In this document: in pieces, positions 30,137 through 43,981 of the stretch
How the letters are laid out: each line of letters begins with the position of its first letter
Numbering within the stretch: position 1 is the first letter of the stretch
Origin: Alitta virens
Lineage: Eukaryota > Annelida > Polychaeta > Phyllodocida > Nereididae
Direction: 5' to 3'
DNA length: 64,000 nucleotides
Assembly (NCBI GenBank): GCA_932294295.1
Contig: OW028582.1
Coordinates: 3,219,515 to 3,283,514 of the forward strand
The notes under the pieces: generated by a model
What the model was told of the DNA's origin: nothing
What the model saw: only the letters and a program-made list of their open reading frames with translations
The model's database searches: none
Program-made: the position numbers and the translations under genes

Positions 30137-33100
30137 GGAAAAATTCTTATTGTTTCTTTTGCCTTGGTCTTCAATGTCCTTGGTCTCCTATGGTAAGCGT
30201 AGTAACACTGTGGGTGAACACCACAAACCTCGGTGGCCCACACATGGCTCTGCGTAGTGTATACTCTAGTTATGCCTGTCTAGCTTTCCCATGCCTAGTA
30301 GACATTAATGACCTTAAAAGTTAACATATTAAATGAACACCATTTTTATTAAAAAATATTGTCTTGCAACAGCAAATTAAGTTGCCTGATCTGGTCACAT
30401 GACTCAAACAACCAATCACATCACCCCTAGTCAAGTGACTACAAGCTATACAGATTTTCATCACAGCAGGTTCGTCTTCTGAATATATTTACAATAATAT
30501 CACAAATTATTATCACTTTCTGCACTCACTCCTCAAATCTTCAATTACATTCTTCTCAATACAAACATTACAAAAAGTTCAGCCTTACTCGTGTTGTACA
30601 ACTCCCAGGTGGCTCTAACATCGCGAGGTGTGGTTGTGTCACTCGAGATTGCGAATTCATGAGGTTCTGTTTTATTGAGTGGCAACTGTAAGACAAACTT
30701 AATTTCCTGTGATGACTTCTTGCAAGGTGTCTTTGAGGAAAAAGCAAGAGTCCATCGCTGTCCCTGGTGTCTTCCTAATTCTAACATTCACCAGACTTAC
30801 TCGTTGGCCAAGTATGGTCCTGACTACAAATTAAGATGCTTACCGTGGTATGTGTTTTAAAACTTGCATCCTAATTCTGCTTATTTTCAAGAGTAAATAT
30901 AGTAACATTACATTGAATGTATTTTGCTAATCTTTGATTAAGCAAAATTCAATATACAAGGCCCTATCTCTGTGATCCTTTCATTCACTAAACCCTATTC
31001 TTACGTCTTGGCTAAAGAAATGATTTCTTTGGCCAGTCTGATTGAGGTGAAGATAGTGGAACTAATTGCTCTTGACCCAGTTTCATATCTTCTTTTTTTT
31101 TGAAAACAACTCTTTTAGAGTGGCTTTGGTATATGTCATTAGTTACAAGCTCATAGTCTTGTCCAATCACATGGTCAGATATCTCTCAATATGGACATGC
31201 TGTCTGGGCATCCACTAACCATATCATGTGATGGGCTAGCTCTTCTGTCAAAAGGAAATTAATATGCCATTCAGAAATGACATGCATCTCTTTGACTTGT
31301 CAATCTCCAAAATGTAATCTAGAGAACAATGAAGCTTGGCACATTGCCCTTCAAAATATTACTTTGCACTGTTGTAGGCCTACTCTTGGAGAACATAAGA
31401 CTATCTGAAAATCCTTATTAGGCCTAAATTTTTCTCTGGAACAACATATATGCACCTGGCTATATTTTACATGCTTACATATATATGTAAATTATGCCAA
31501 ATATGTATCTTTTTGATTTTAGTAACAATACAATTATATAGGATAATACCAAGAGTAAATTAGCCTCATAACCTGATTAAAAAGGTAATTTATTATTGAC
31601 AACAAAATCCCAACAGCAACTTTACGATTTTATGTCACCATCAGAATAGTGACCGATATGTTATTTTACTGGCAAGATTTTGCTGCTTAAACAGGAAAAT
31701 ATTAACAGTGAAGTGTGCTTAACATGTTTTCAGGGCTGTAGCGAGAGACTGAAATCAGACGAGGCGAACTCCAATAACAGTTTGAGTTTAGTGTATCATA
31801 GGTCTGCGTTATTGTCTTGGCATGACAATAAATAAATAAATTGACAGACAAGGTGGCTGCCTATGGCCCTAGTTGTGGAATCCCACTGTTCCTGTTTTCA
31901 GCAATTTTTAGAGTGATAAATCATAACAAGAGCAGGGTATCTTTGGGTGGTCATCCAATCATGTCCTGCAAAATAATACAGTCATATTCGACTGACCGTT
32001 ACATTCAGAAATGCTTTGTTTGTGGTAATTCCTCGTAATAAAATTCAATAAATAAAAAAAAAATTCTAAAAACTATATAAATAAGTATCTCTGAATGGAA
32101 TCTCCACTGGGTGGCTCCTCAAAAGCGACATGACTGTCAAATTAACATTTTGTCAGTTATAATTACATTACTTTTAAATACTACAGTTCAATTCCGGTTG
32201 ATATTCAAAAGGAATTTTAAGGTACTTTACTAAATCGATGCGAAATTAGGAAATTTAGTCGTCACCATGAATTGACATCAAGCTAAATAGGATTCAGGAT
32301 GTGTTGGAAGGCATTACCAGGATAAAAAGGGTATTTGTTAAGAATTTGTGACATAACATCACAATAAATCATAATTACCAATCCTAACATTTGATTTAAT
32401 GACAAAGAATAAACATAATGAATATATAACTTGATTAGTTTAAATTACTTGTTCTAATGTTAAAGTGTAAATTATTTCTTCTTAATATTTTCCTTTTCAA
32501 TTTTAATATAGTATAATTTGTTGGTAAAGGCATAAACTCCCAATGCGGCCAGCCTGCCATGAATGTTATTTCAAAAGACATATGTGATATGAAATGTTCT
32601 TTTTTAAAAAAATGGCCAATATATAAATGAATCTTGAATCTTATCTTTGCACCCTGTATGAAAAATGCAAAGTCTATTCATTTGATAGTTTCTACAAATT
32701 ACTCAATATCTTGTACACATTGTCCTACAAGTTGCTGTAGTTCTCTAAGCAGCTCTTAGTCTTTATCCTCATGTTGATCTGTCCGACTATCCCGTTTGCT
32801 TATCTCTCTGCTCCCAAATCAATTTCTTTTCCAGATTTTCCATACGTTAATTTGTTTGAGTGCCATATTGAGCCAAGTTGGGAAGTAGTCATGCATGTTT
32901 GGAGCTGATAGTGATTTTGGCAGACTTCGCAAGTTTACTCCATAACTGAATGTAATTTGGAAAGAGATTTCTTGGAAAATCTGTAATAGGATTCAGCTAT
33001 GTGTGGCTTGCATATGATATTAGCAATTTACCTGTTATATCATCTGTGTGTAGCAATATAATGCAGTAAAGTATAAGAATATGAAATATGAACTCTAATT

Positions 33101-36100
33101 CATATATTAATATTAAAAAAAAACATTTTTATATATCTCACAGTGATATTTTAAACATTGGTACTCATCTGTGTCAGAGTAAACGTGACAGTATCCGTCA
33201 CTGTGGTAGGCCTGAATGTTTTTCTCTTGCTAACAGAAAAATTATCATCATCCCTCGCTATCATTTGGCTTTTAGTTAATATAAACCAGAGGATTTTCAA
33301 AGCAAATTGGAAATTTTGGTTTGTCACAGACACTCAGATTCACAACATCTCTATTCAGCTATTGTGGCCAGCAAATCGTATATTAATTGTATCTGAAAAT
33401 GCTATCTTTCTGACAGGACACAGACACCTTTTAAGAGACTTGTCTAAAACTGAATTCCAATTGTTCCTTGACCAAGAGTTCAAACCCACGCACCTTCATT
33501 CAATGCCACAGAAACGGACCATGCTATCCACTCTTCACCAGTTGCCCACATCTCCACCAAGCCAACAGGGCAATTAATACCCTGCCGCTCCATCAATGGT
33601 GGTTTAAGTGGATGTTAAGTAGAGCCAGGTTGATTTTAGTGTGTCTGTGGGTCATCTCTTGTCTGTCAGAGCTATAACTGTCCATCATTGAGGGTGTGAA
33701 AAGGCTCTATCGTGGCATTTGTCTGAGTCACACAAAGTAATCCCAGCAGAAATTACCTCTTCCCAGGAGTCTCAATGATGCCATAAAATGCTAGTGATCT
33801 ATAATTCATATTCTGTGTGATAAGAGTACTCAGCCCGTCAGCCACTTGGTACCTGCTCAAAAGCAGAGAGCTATTGTTCTCGCCTGCTCAAAAGCAAATG
33901 CCCCAAAATGCACTTTACGACTAAAAACCAAAATGCACTTAAAGCCAATGCTTCTCTTTCAGTTTTTCCCACAATGCTTTAAAGAGGTTTGAATAACCAA
34001 TGCAAAACAAGCCTAGAACTTTGTTGTTGCATTCGCTACACATTTTTCCTTTCTGCTGTCCGACATAGTTAATAACTATGTGCTGTTAAATACTCTTAAA
34101 TATTGCCATGTTGTGTACAGACTTTTTATGTAAAATTATGGTTTATTGCTGATTTGTTTAGTGAAAATCAAAGATATTAATCACTCAATCATGTATAGAT
34201 TATACATACACTACGTAGTGGCCAGTTGAGATAAACATGGAAATACATTTTTAAGACATACAATCAAAACAACTTCCAGTAACACACAAGATGCGAATCC
34301 CCTCAGTCAATTTATAAAGAGAGAATATTCTTATCCTAACCCTGCTGAATAGTAACTGTTCTATGGCCTATATACTATGGTCTCAGCTGCTGTCTTTCCC
34401 ATACTTGCCACCTCAAGGACTGCTGTCTTACTGTGCTTGGCTCTCTTACGACCTTTTCCTTCACCAGCTGATGGCAGCGTTTGTCTTCTTTATGTCTTTT
34501 AGTTATTGGTCACTTAGTTGCACACCTTCCTGGAGCAACCATTATTGCTTGGGATTAGACAGTCTATTCTCTTCAGGGAAATGTCTGGGGAGACAGAAGA
34601 CCCCTTGCAAACACCACGCACATCATTTATTTAAGCCTGTGCTATGATAATCCCACCATAATTTGACACCCTGCGCCCGAAGCTACAACATGTCAGGTGC
34701 TACTATTCTGCACATGTGTCAGGGCATTCTACATGCACGGGCACCTGCTCCAAGCAGACTTCATCAGCAGGGAGTTCCTGATTATTATCAATGTCATTCA
34801 GTGCAACTTGGCTTTGTGTCAAGAGGTCCTGACCCCTGTCTAAACATGAAAGCCTGCACTTATGTGTGCACTGTGTGGTGTACACATTAAACAACGCCAT
34901 ACAATACGTTACATGAAATGTTGGCTGAAATGGTGACACAATGGGACACTTAGCAATCATAGCAATCACCACTTTATGCGCACTTTCCATGCAGCTATTG
35001 TAATATTAATGGAACAAGCACCAGGTCTACATGCATGTATGTGTCCAAACCCGAACTTGCACATGTTGGCCTAATATCATGTGACAAAAACATATTTCAT
35101 TTCTGAATGGACACAGCATATGTCACGGTATTATCACATGTGGTTTTGTGTTTCAATGTACATGATCACCAATATTAAGGTTGAAGACCACCTCAATATT
35201 GAGATATGACGAATGCAAAATATTTTTAGACCACACTGTATTCTTGCACTTTTTCACTCGCTTTTTCAACAATTTCACCATTTAGGTCAGTAAAAGTCAA
35301 TACCAAGCTGATCTTAATGGTGAGGGTCCACTGTAATTCTTAAATCCTTTGCTAAATGTTACCAAACTTTCACTTCATTCCTCCCAAGCAACAGCTATCT
35401 CATGCAGTTGCCTCATTACTTATTTTTCCTGCAGATCAACCTCTAACTTAACTGTGGCACCCTTCAAAGGCCACTCATCAACTGCAATGCAGTCACCTCC
35501 CTGTGATCTTTACTAGAGGAGCTGTAGTCTGAAATATCCTACAGAGTAGTTGTCTACATTACAGTGTCCTGAAAATGTGTTGGGACATCAAAGGTTTTAC
35601 AATGTATTTATCAATTTATCATATTTTGCACAATCCTATCATTTTGGCTTTCGCGAGCTGTTCACTGCAAGAGCTATAGATTTAAATAATTAATTACATT
35701 CTAAAGTTTGATATTGTCAATGAATTTATCAAAATCATGCACAAGAGATAGTTACACACAGGTATGGGAGAGCTAGAAAGGCATTATTGAATTTTGCATT
35801 GAAGAGTTATATGTTGGCCATTGTGTTTGAAGTCTTAACCAACAGCGTTGCCATTCTTGCCGTGGTCAGGTCTATCATGACATTAAGATTAACGAGTTAA
35901 TGGCAAAGGTGTGTCAAGCAAATATTTACATTTCACCCCACAATACCAATCGGTGTTAAGGATAACTTGTTTTTTTATCAATACATTCAAAATTTTTTAC
36001 TTTAACAGGGACAACCTGCTGGGCTAAACAGGTGACTCTCATATTTTTGGATGAGGACCCCTCAGCAGTGAGCGACAACATGTGAACCTCCCATGACTTT

Positions 36101-36636
36101 TTACAAGACCTTTAATTAGATTGATGGATCCCAGCTCTTTGATCATCTCTAGATGGGCAACCGCACCACAGTTTCTGTCAGATCAGAGTCATTGAGCTTT
36201 TCTCTTCCATGAAACAGATCACACGTCCATTAACTAATCCATCCATCAAGTTACAGAACTAGCAGAGCAGGTCCAATTGGCTGATCCATTAATCACACTG
36301 TCACTGTCCCCAGTTGCTTCTTGTAATGCTTCTTAGATGTGTTGTGATGAAGAGATGTGATGAAAGAGATATAATTTACTGGCTAATTAATTTGGTGCAA
36401 TAGATTGTACCTGGGCAAAAACAACTGGTCTGACAGGGTAATTTTTCACTTTAGCATCACAAATACCTTGTAAATAGTTTTGTTATTGTATGACTGAACT
36501 GCTAAAAATTTTAATGAATGTGTAAATTTCACTGGCATTACGTGTATTGCAGCTCTTAGTGTACATCGTGTAGTGATGCATTTCGCCCACGCTTGTTAGC
36601 CCTTTCCAAATATTTGAAATAGAAGTAAATGAAAAG
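30137..36636. other. 6.5 kb of host noncoding DNA
   Basis: AT-rich with scattered short open frames, none resembling a protein family and none with coding-like composition. It contains the dispersed repeat pieces at 30652-30730 and 31920-31970. No tRNA or rRNA gene seen. Confidence 0.5.
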
Positions 36637-36816
36637 GCATCAACATAACGTATTCTCAAAAAGATAAATCTTCCTTTTTATTTTAGAAATTATTAAGCAT
36701 CAACATAAGGTATCCTCAAAAAGATAAATCTTCCTTCTTCTTTTAGAAATTATTAAGCATCAACATAACGTATCCTCAAAAAGATAAATCTTCCTTTTTC
36801 TTTTAGAAATTATTTA
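36637..36816. repeat. Three tandem 60-bp units
   Basis: Units start GCATCAACATAA at 36637, 36697 and 36757, differing at a few bases. Confidence 0.92.
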
Positions 36817-37269
36817 AGTGTCATACTCAAGCTGGTACAATTATTAATATTCATGTTGAAGGAAAAACATTTACGGCAAGGGACACAATTTAGCTTTGCT
36901 GCACATGCACAACCGCACAAGTCACGAGATGCTGTGTCATCTCAGTCTGGTCTATTGATAAATCACCAATTTGCCTTGCGCTATGATAAAGGATAAACGC
37001 CTGTGCAATAATCTCTGTCTAGCTGAACAACTGCGACGATAAACAACAGTAAACACAATATGGCCAGAGTGACCAATAACAAGGAAATATGTAAGCTATT
37101 CCATATGGGCGATTTGACCAGATCATAAAGATTCTGTGTGGGCGATTTGACCTGATCATGGCAATGTGCGAGAAAAAAGTCGTGTAAATTTGACATAATG
37201 GAATTTTGAAAATTGTTCATGTACAGAAACAGACTGTAGAGTGCTACTGATAGACAGTCGAAGTGTATT
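36817..37269. other. Host noncoding DNA
   Basis: No gene. A short internal direct repeat around GGGCGATTTGACC occurs at about 37107-37153. Confidence 0.5.
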
Positions 37270-37417
37270 GAGGGTGGTGGTGGTGAATTAGGGCTTTACG
37301 TCCTGTATTTCTGCAGGTAGGGAAAATGGCAATGAGACGAAGGATGAAACAGCCATCCAACATAGGTTCGACTGGAAATTGAACCCGGGACACTACCACT
37401 GAGCTAGGCCACCACCT
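37270..37417 (-). mobile_element. tRNA-like SINE, family 2
   Basis: GGTGGTGGTGAATTAGGGC edge and GAACCCGGGAC antisense B box; lacks part of the middle. Confidence 0.7.
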
Positions 37418-37608
37418 GCAAGTGTAATGAGGGAAGGAACTCTTGTAATGTGTTTATGCAAAATGAGAGAAAACTAAACTATTTAGAGACAAATATTAAT
37501 ACAGATACAGAGGCAACAGAACAGACAGTGCAATAGTATGAAAGCCAGATTCATGCATCAAACAGAATGAACAGAAATGCATGCAGAAGCTGCACGAAGA
37601 AAAATTGC

Positions 37609-37812
37609 CGTCCGAAAAAAGGTGGTTGTAACGCCTTCGCGCTGTTCAGCGGGCGCGTCTTTTGATGAATCGCCATGTCTGATTGGCTGAAAGGCCGTGA
37701 AATTGATAGTTTTTGGATTCTGTGCTTCGATACTTTCACAGTTTTAACATTTGAACAGAGTGTGGAGATGGTTGAAGCACGGATGCGATTTCAGGTGAAG
37801 TTTTCTTTGTGA
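37609..37812 (+). repeat. Third, partial copy of the duplication's left edge
   Basis: Matches 58709-58910 and 1-175 (ACGCCTTCGCGCTGTT ... GAAGCACGGATGCGATTTC). It shows that this piece alone is a dispersed repeat. Confidence 0.85.
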
Positions 37813-38012
37813 GCTGGAAGATATTGTATTCAAATCTTTTCTAAAAGTCACAAACAAGTTACAATTAGTAGAAACTGCATTGATGAGTCACACTCCTCCA
37901 TGTTTTACTACTGCTGTTCTATCCCATAATGACTCATATACCAGTTATGACTCATTAAAAGGTCCTGTTCTATCCCAAGATGACTCATAAGGTAGTTATG
38001 ACTCATTGAAAG

Positions 38013-38095
38013 GTTGTGGTGGTGGTGGTGGATTAGGGCTTTACATCCTGTATTTCTGCACCTGATGGGCTAATTAGGACAGCCAGGAACCATGA
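38013..38095 (-). mobile_element. Truncated SINE, family 2
   Basis: Only the GGTGGTGG...CTGTATTTCTGCACC...GGAACCATG part is present; the tRNA-like end is missing. Confidence 0.65.
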
Positions 38096-38850
38096 AAGGT
38101 CCATCACTGTTACCTGAGTTTTCTGTCACAAGAGGGCAGGTGATGTCACTGTCTATAGTAACAAGCTTCAGTGAATACAGGATTATCCATTGCCATGAAT
38201 TTCAGTATGAGTCGTCAAAGATACTTCAACTTCAACAAAATATAGGTCCATGTGTCACCAGTGACTCATATATCAAGTGCAATTTTCACTTTACATGTGA
38301 ACAGAAGTTTACTCATCAATTCTATCAACTGGATCCGCCCCATCGTGAAACTATTTATTACATGTTACAAATATTTATTACATGTTACAAATGACTCAGA
38401 CTTCTAATAATTGTATTGAGATTATGGTGTATACGTGGAAGTTTGGATCTACCATTAATGCATAGCAAGTAATGGCAGAAATATGTTATAGGAATTATGT
38501 AAATTACTCATTAATTAAAAAAATTAATGGTGAATGCATTTGCATTATATGGTAAATGAATTTTTTATACAGAGCCTACCAAGCATATGGGCTTAATGAG
38601 AAATTCAAGACTCCCTGAATGATAAATGCACCCAACAATGACCTTTTCGCACTTCCATAAATAAAGAGAAGAACGCAGATTAATAAGAGGAAAATACACT
38701 CTAGCTCCCTACTGAAAAAAAAAGGGTTTGTTTTTTTGGTTTTTTTTTTGACAGAAGAAAAGGTTTAAATAGAGCAGTACAGTAATACTTACTAATTTCA
38801 TCTATTGATATCATTCCTTTCAAACTAAATGTAAACATTCACTTTAAACA
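38096..38850. other. Host noncoding DNA
   Basis: No gene. A 100-codon open frame at the left has no family resemblance. Confidence 0.5.
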
Positions 38851-38852
38851 AT

Positions 38853-38856
38853 GAAT

Positions 38857-38900
<44 letters not shown>

Positions 38901-38901
38901 T

Positions 38902-38945
<44 letters not shown>

Positions 38946-39402
38946 GATAGAGAGATATAGAGAGAAAGAAAGATAGATAAATAGATAGAGAGAGAGAGAT
39001 ATATATAAATAGATAGATAGATAGATAGACAGGTAGACAGATAGACAGATAGAGAGAGATAGAGAGATAGAGAGATAGAGAGATAGAGAGATAGAGAGAG
39101 AGATATAGAGAGAGAGATATAGATAGATAGAGAGAGAGATAGAGAGAGATAGATAGAGAGATATATATAGAGATAGAGAGATAGATAGATAGATAGATAG
39201 ATAGATATGGAAATTGCAGCCCTCTAAGGCAAGTTCTATCGAGGGTTGGTTGATGAGGTGAGGGAGGAGGAGTCCACCCATGTTACACATTTACCCCATG
39301 AATGGGATCTTTTACTTGCCTCAGCATAGACACTGAGTACAAGGGACCGCCAATTTAACATCTTATCCAAACGACATCCAGCTGGGATGTAGCTCATACA
39401 AT
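38853..39402 (-). repeat. Long GATA/GA microsatellite with a truncated family 1 SINE
   Basis: About 350 bp of GATA, GAGA and GACA units (38853-39207) run directly into the 3' end of a family 1 SINE. The SINE is read on the minus strand (39207-39402) and has lost its tRNA-like head. Confidence 0.9.
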
Positions 39403-39799
39403 AATTTGTAGTGCATAATACTAGTGACTTGTTTACCTGTTAGCGTTAAGACTGTTTGTCATAAAGGTAATTGGTGTTCTATAACTTAAGCTGAATTTAA
39501 GTGCACTGAAATCGCCAGCAGACCTGTTCAGGACCAGCCCAAGAAATCGATCCTTTAATCGGAAGCCAATTAATTAATCAGACAAAATTGGTTGATTAAG
39601 ACAAGAATGGCTAGATATAAATGATTGCGTTATTACCAATGCTACAGTCTCCTCCTCCCCAGCCAATTCAGCAAGAGTCGTCTCCGAACTTTTGTAAAGG
39701 ATGTCTTGAATTTCTTTCTGAAAATAACCAGATTGTGAATTACACCAAAAACGATATAAAGTTTCAGTGCAGTACAAAAAAAGATGAAAAAGAAAAAAA
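39403..39799. other. Host noncoding DNA
   Basis: No gene or recognised repeat. Confidence 0.5.
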
Positions 39800-40045
39800 A
39801 TAACAGGCATGAGTCTTTCTCAACACCCTTGGGAGTATACAGCCCGTTACACATAAATACCTTCACAGGGCTAATCACTCTACAATTGCCATCACTTTCC
39901 ATAGCCAGCTCCCCATTTACACCTGGGTGGAGTGGAACAAAGTTTCGGAGGATATGCTCAGTTCCTCCATGCCATGGTGAGGACTCGAACCCACAACCTT
40001 GCAGAAAGCAGGCAAACACCTTAACCACTGGGCTAATAAACGACA
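39800..40045 (-). mobile_element. tRNA-like SINE, family 3
   Basis: Antisense B box (GGACTCGAACCCACAACC) and A-box region (CTTAACCACTGGGCTAA). The body has CCATCACTTTCCATAGCCAG. Another copy is at about 57930-58115. Confidence 0.65.
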
Positions 40046-40210
40046 AATTTATCAAAGAAAGTGCACTCCAATAGTTTGATTTATTGTTCTTAAATTGACT
40101 TTAAAATTCACCGGAGCAAGGTATTAAACCTGTGACGTCAAAGGAAAATGGTCAAATAAGCTAGATACCCCTCAGATACCCATCACTACATCTGCCTCTG
40201 GCAGCTGGTA

Positions 40211-40322
40211 TCCAGATAGCATTCCAAATCGGCCCAGCATCGTTTCTCACTGTCGTCACAACATCGTATTAACATCGCCGACATTGCGCTGACGTGGAAA
40301 CGATTTGGAATGGTATCTGGGT
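40211..40322. mobile_element. MITE family 2
   Basis: TCCAGATAGCATTCCAAATC ... GATTTGGAATGGTATCTGGG, a good inverted pair around a roughly 112-bp element. Confidence 0.78.
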
Positions 40323-41286
40323 AATGTAAGCTGACTAAGCTTCAGACCCAGTAGAATTGAGACATAGACATAGACATAGCAGGAATAGTTAGTACAGAAC
40401 TGAATTGAAGATCTAATGTCCACAGAGAGCAAAAAACGTCAGACCATCAGCTTCCAATCAGATCAAAAGAAGTGCACTCCAATTGCTCTTTAATTGCTGG
40501 TAATTTCGGCCACAGCCAAGACGTCCAAATAGAATTGTGTCTGTCGTGACTGAAAATATGACCTATATAGATCACTGAATAGCAACCTTGAATTTAAATA
40601 TTATGGATAGTCACCTTTTGATCTAGATTTTTTGCAATAAATTTCAAGTTTTCATCATTTTAGGCAACGTTTTCCAGATTAAGAGCAGGGTCGTTGGGTA
40701 CAATGGCTCATAAAATGAAGATAGGACACAGAATTACTTTCAGAGGCATGGGGTAATGGGCGATATAGGTCAAAGATATTGTCAGTAGAAGTACATATAA
40801 ATAATCACGAAGACTTCTTGTAGCTATAAAAAAAATAGACACAGTCATATAATATTGTGTTGACACGAGACGTTAAATTGGCCTTACCTTGTACTGCATG
40901 TCTATGCTTTGGCAGGTAAAAGAACCCACCCATGGAGTAAAAGTGTAAAATGGGTGGACTCTAAGCCTTTTTAACTCATCTTTATGTCTGCCATTTAGTC
41001 ATTTTCTGCTTCCTATCTTGGTCAAGAATGATGAAAGTAAAAAATACATTCAAACTGCCAGAAAAACAAAGCTAAACAGCTTAGACATAGAACTATGTGA
41101 CACAGTGCTAAAATTTAACATAAAGTACAATTTTGTATTGATATTTTTTTCCATTTATATATTTACATATTTTGTGTTTTTGTAACCTTTATTTTCTATT
41201 ATTTCTACCATAAAATTGTAAAATATGTAATTGATTTAGATTCAGAGTGAATGTAATCATGATAATAGACTTATACAAATGACTTT
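40323..41286. other. Host noncoding DNA with a SINE fragment
   Basis: A piece of the family 1 SINE body is at about 40866-40990 (GAGACGTTAAATTGGCC). No gene. Confidence 0.55.
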
Positions 41287-41502
41287 CTGTTTCAGACAAA
41301 TAGTTATTTAGCTAGTGTCCATGCAAAAGTTTGTTTAAAATCAGCCAAGATATTGTTTGGCCTTATTAAATTTACTTCATTGAATTGTGTAAGCTAACCA
41401 ACATCATTGTTTTAACTATACAACCATTGTCTAAAGACTAACAATATCTTGGCTGATTTTAAACAAATTTCCAGCTAGACATTCATTTGTTTGAAACAGA
41501 CA
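41287..41502. repeat. Foldback with arms of about 65-70 bp
   Basis: Arms at 41287-41357 and 41440-41502 are inverted copies sharing TTTAAAATCAGCCAAGATAT, with about 80 bp between. It looks like a MITE or foldback relic. Confidence 0.75.
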
Positions 41503-43010
41503 ATCATTTCTAAGAGAAAGCATAGGCCCACAATCAACCAACAAACCAGGAGGGACCAACAAATTAAGCTGTCCAATATTTAAACTATTGCTAGGCAGTG
41601 GTCGAAATGTTTTGACTTCCTTGTTGAGCCAAATGTGGCTCCAGATGGTTTTGCTTCAGGAGCCACTTGAAGCAGGTCTTTCCAATTTTGCTGTTTTTAA
41701 TGGTTTTTTTTATTTTTTAAAGAAAAGTTTTATTTAGAGAATGTAACAACCTGTACAATTATGCAACTATGCACCCATCATCTATACACAGATAAATTTC
41801 CTTTAAAATATATCTAGTTGTGATGGCTAATTACACTCCACACTTCACACCTTTGTCAAGGCATTGGTAGAGTCTATTTATGGGGTACTGATTTCAATCA
41901 AGCACCCCATATCCCCAAGTGACTTCCCCACTTACAATTATTCCTGAACTTCAATGAATTGCTGGAGAGAAACCATCAACCTGTTCTTTTCAATTACGAA
42001 ATGTCGGCCCTCGTCGGCGCCATAAGCAACTCAAACTGAGCGATATTATATCGATTTGTACGGCGGCACAACACCGGTTTCTGTATCGTTTAGAACTGAA
42101 CAGAGCTTCCTTTACTCACTTGCTGCATACTGGGTACATAATTACTTACCTGAGAATTGAGAAAGACTCATGCTAAAACAGCCCTCCCAAGGGTGTAATT
42201 GTAAAGTCAGTAAAACTTACATTTACATTTTTTTAATGAATCTTTAAGATAAAATAAGACAAATAATACAAGATCACACATTCACAATTTGCGAGGTAAT
42301 TACAGTTTCTTAACAATCTTTTGAATACTGTATGCTTGCACAACCCCCTAAGCCCCCTCTCCACCCTAAATCCGCTACTGTCGCGTACAGCTAATTTTAT
42401 GAATTATCTACCACTTATAATGTTCTATTTAGGATTACCAAATAGTTGTCCAATAAGAAGACAATTAAAGCTACATGTATCTGCAATAAAGGACATATTT
42501 TAAATGGGTTAGGATATTTTGTGCCTTTGGGAGGAGTTTCTTATAATACACACTTGAGTTTCATTGTATGCACTAATAACTTTATTTTTGTATATCTAAC
42601 AACTTAATAATTTTATATTATCGATATAACTAAGTGTATTTTTTTACCAGTAACAGTACTTACTATATAAATAAGATTTTCTATATATTATCAGAATATT
42701 TTATTGCAATGTAATATCAATTGTAAAGGCAAACACACCAGATGGTGTAAGCTTCCCAGTATTTTTCATTTAATATAATATTATGTATTTATAAAATTGT
42801 GTAATTAATATCTGGTAATAAATTCTTGAAAGTTTATTTAATCATTCATAAGGTGGATACCAGAAAGTCCTGAGGCCTATCAAAGCTGGTGTCCTATATC
42901 TAATTTACTAGGTAATAATATTATGGTAAAATACACTTTGAATTTAATTCAATTAAATTGTCAATTTCTTTATATTTTTAACACACGTTTATGCATGATT
43001 CCTGCTTTTC
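41503..43010. other. 1.5 kb of host noncoding DNA
   Basis: AT-rich; no gene or clear repeat. Confidence 0.5.
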
Positions 43011-43336
43011 AGATGGCATTCCAAATCGTTTCAATGTTGGCGCAAAAACGACGCTGATCGATGAGATGATAAGGCTTGGAGTCCACAACATGTATTGTGG
43101 GGTTAATCTTCTGAAGGATATCCATTATCCACCATTGTCTTGTGACATCACAGATTAAATACCTCGTAGAACAAGAAATCAAACTATTGGAGTGCATTTC
43201 ATTCTATCAATTTGTATTTTATAATCCCAGTGGTTAAGGTGTTTGCTCGCTATCTGCGGCGATGTTAATACGGTGTTGTAACGACAGTGGCCTACATGGA
43301 AACGATGCTGGGCCAATTTGGAATGCTATCTGGGTT
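43011..43336. mobile_element. MITE family 2 fragments
   Basis: CAGATGGCATTCCAAATCG at 43012 and a longer right half (43254-43336) ending GGAATGCTATCTGGGT. The two may be one element split by an insertion of about 200 bp. Confidence 0.55.
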
Positions 43337-43651
43337 AAGAACATGGTAATAATCGTTCAGTTGCCCATATAAGACAATAGAATCCTTTGTTGTCTAGAGA
43401 AGAGACAAGAAAGTTTCCTTATCTGTCACCACATTCCTTTTAACCTAATTGACAGGCTGATTAGTATCCATTGTACTGGAAGTGGAGTAATGAGGCTTGC
43501 AATTATCTTCATTTTAAACAGGAAAGACGTAAAATGCCTCGGGCAATGTGACCACAGCGCTTGTTACTAAGACTAATGTCCCATGATTCTTTGGTATGCT
43601 CTGTTCTTGTAATTATTCTTTGTCTCTCAAATGAAAAAGAAAGGTTTTCTG

Positions 43652-43981
43652 ACCCAGACGACATGGCAAAAATGGCCTGATGTCATCAACGTTGGCCAGA
43701 AGTCAGCTCATGATGGTGTGACAATCGCAATATTGATCCGATGATGGCCTCATGTTGGCCCTATATGTAAGACTGTCTGGATTGTACAGCTATGACCCCT
43801 TAAAGAATAGCTATATGACCAAAAACTTCAGTGTGTATTGTTCTTATACTAATGCTTTGTCCTTCAAATAAAATGAGGTTTTCTGACCCAGACGGCATTC
43901 CAAAAATGGCCTTAATATCATCAATGTTGGCCCAAAGTTGGCTTTTGATGATGTTGGCCCCATTTAGAATGCAATCTGGGG
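43652..43981. mobile_element. Two MITE family 2-like elements in tandem
   Basis: 43652-43780 and 43887-43981 both start GACCCAGACG and end in a CTGTCTGG or CAATCTGGG type terminus. Each is preceded by a similar stretch ending AGGTTTTCT, so the pair probably arose by tandem duplication. Confidence 0.6.

Noticed and set aside
33158..33577. 139-codon plus-strand open frame in host DNA
   Set aside because: No recognisable domain, starts from an alternative codon, and has ordinary noncoding composition.
38901..39290. 129-codon open frame of Ser/Leu/Tyr/Ile repeats
   Set aside because: A translation of the GATA microsatellite. The same applies to 52932-53246.
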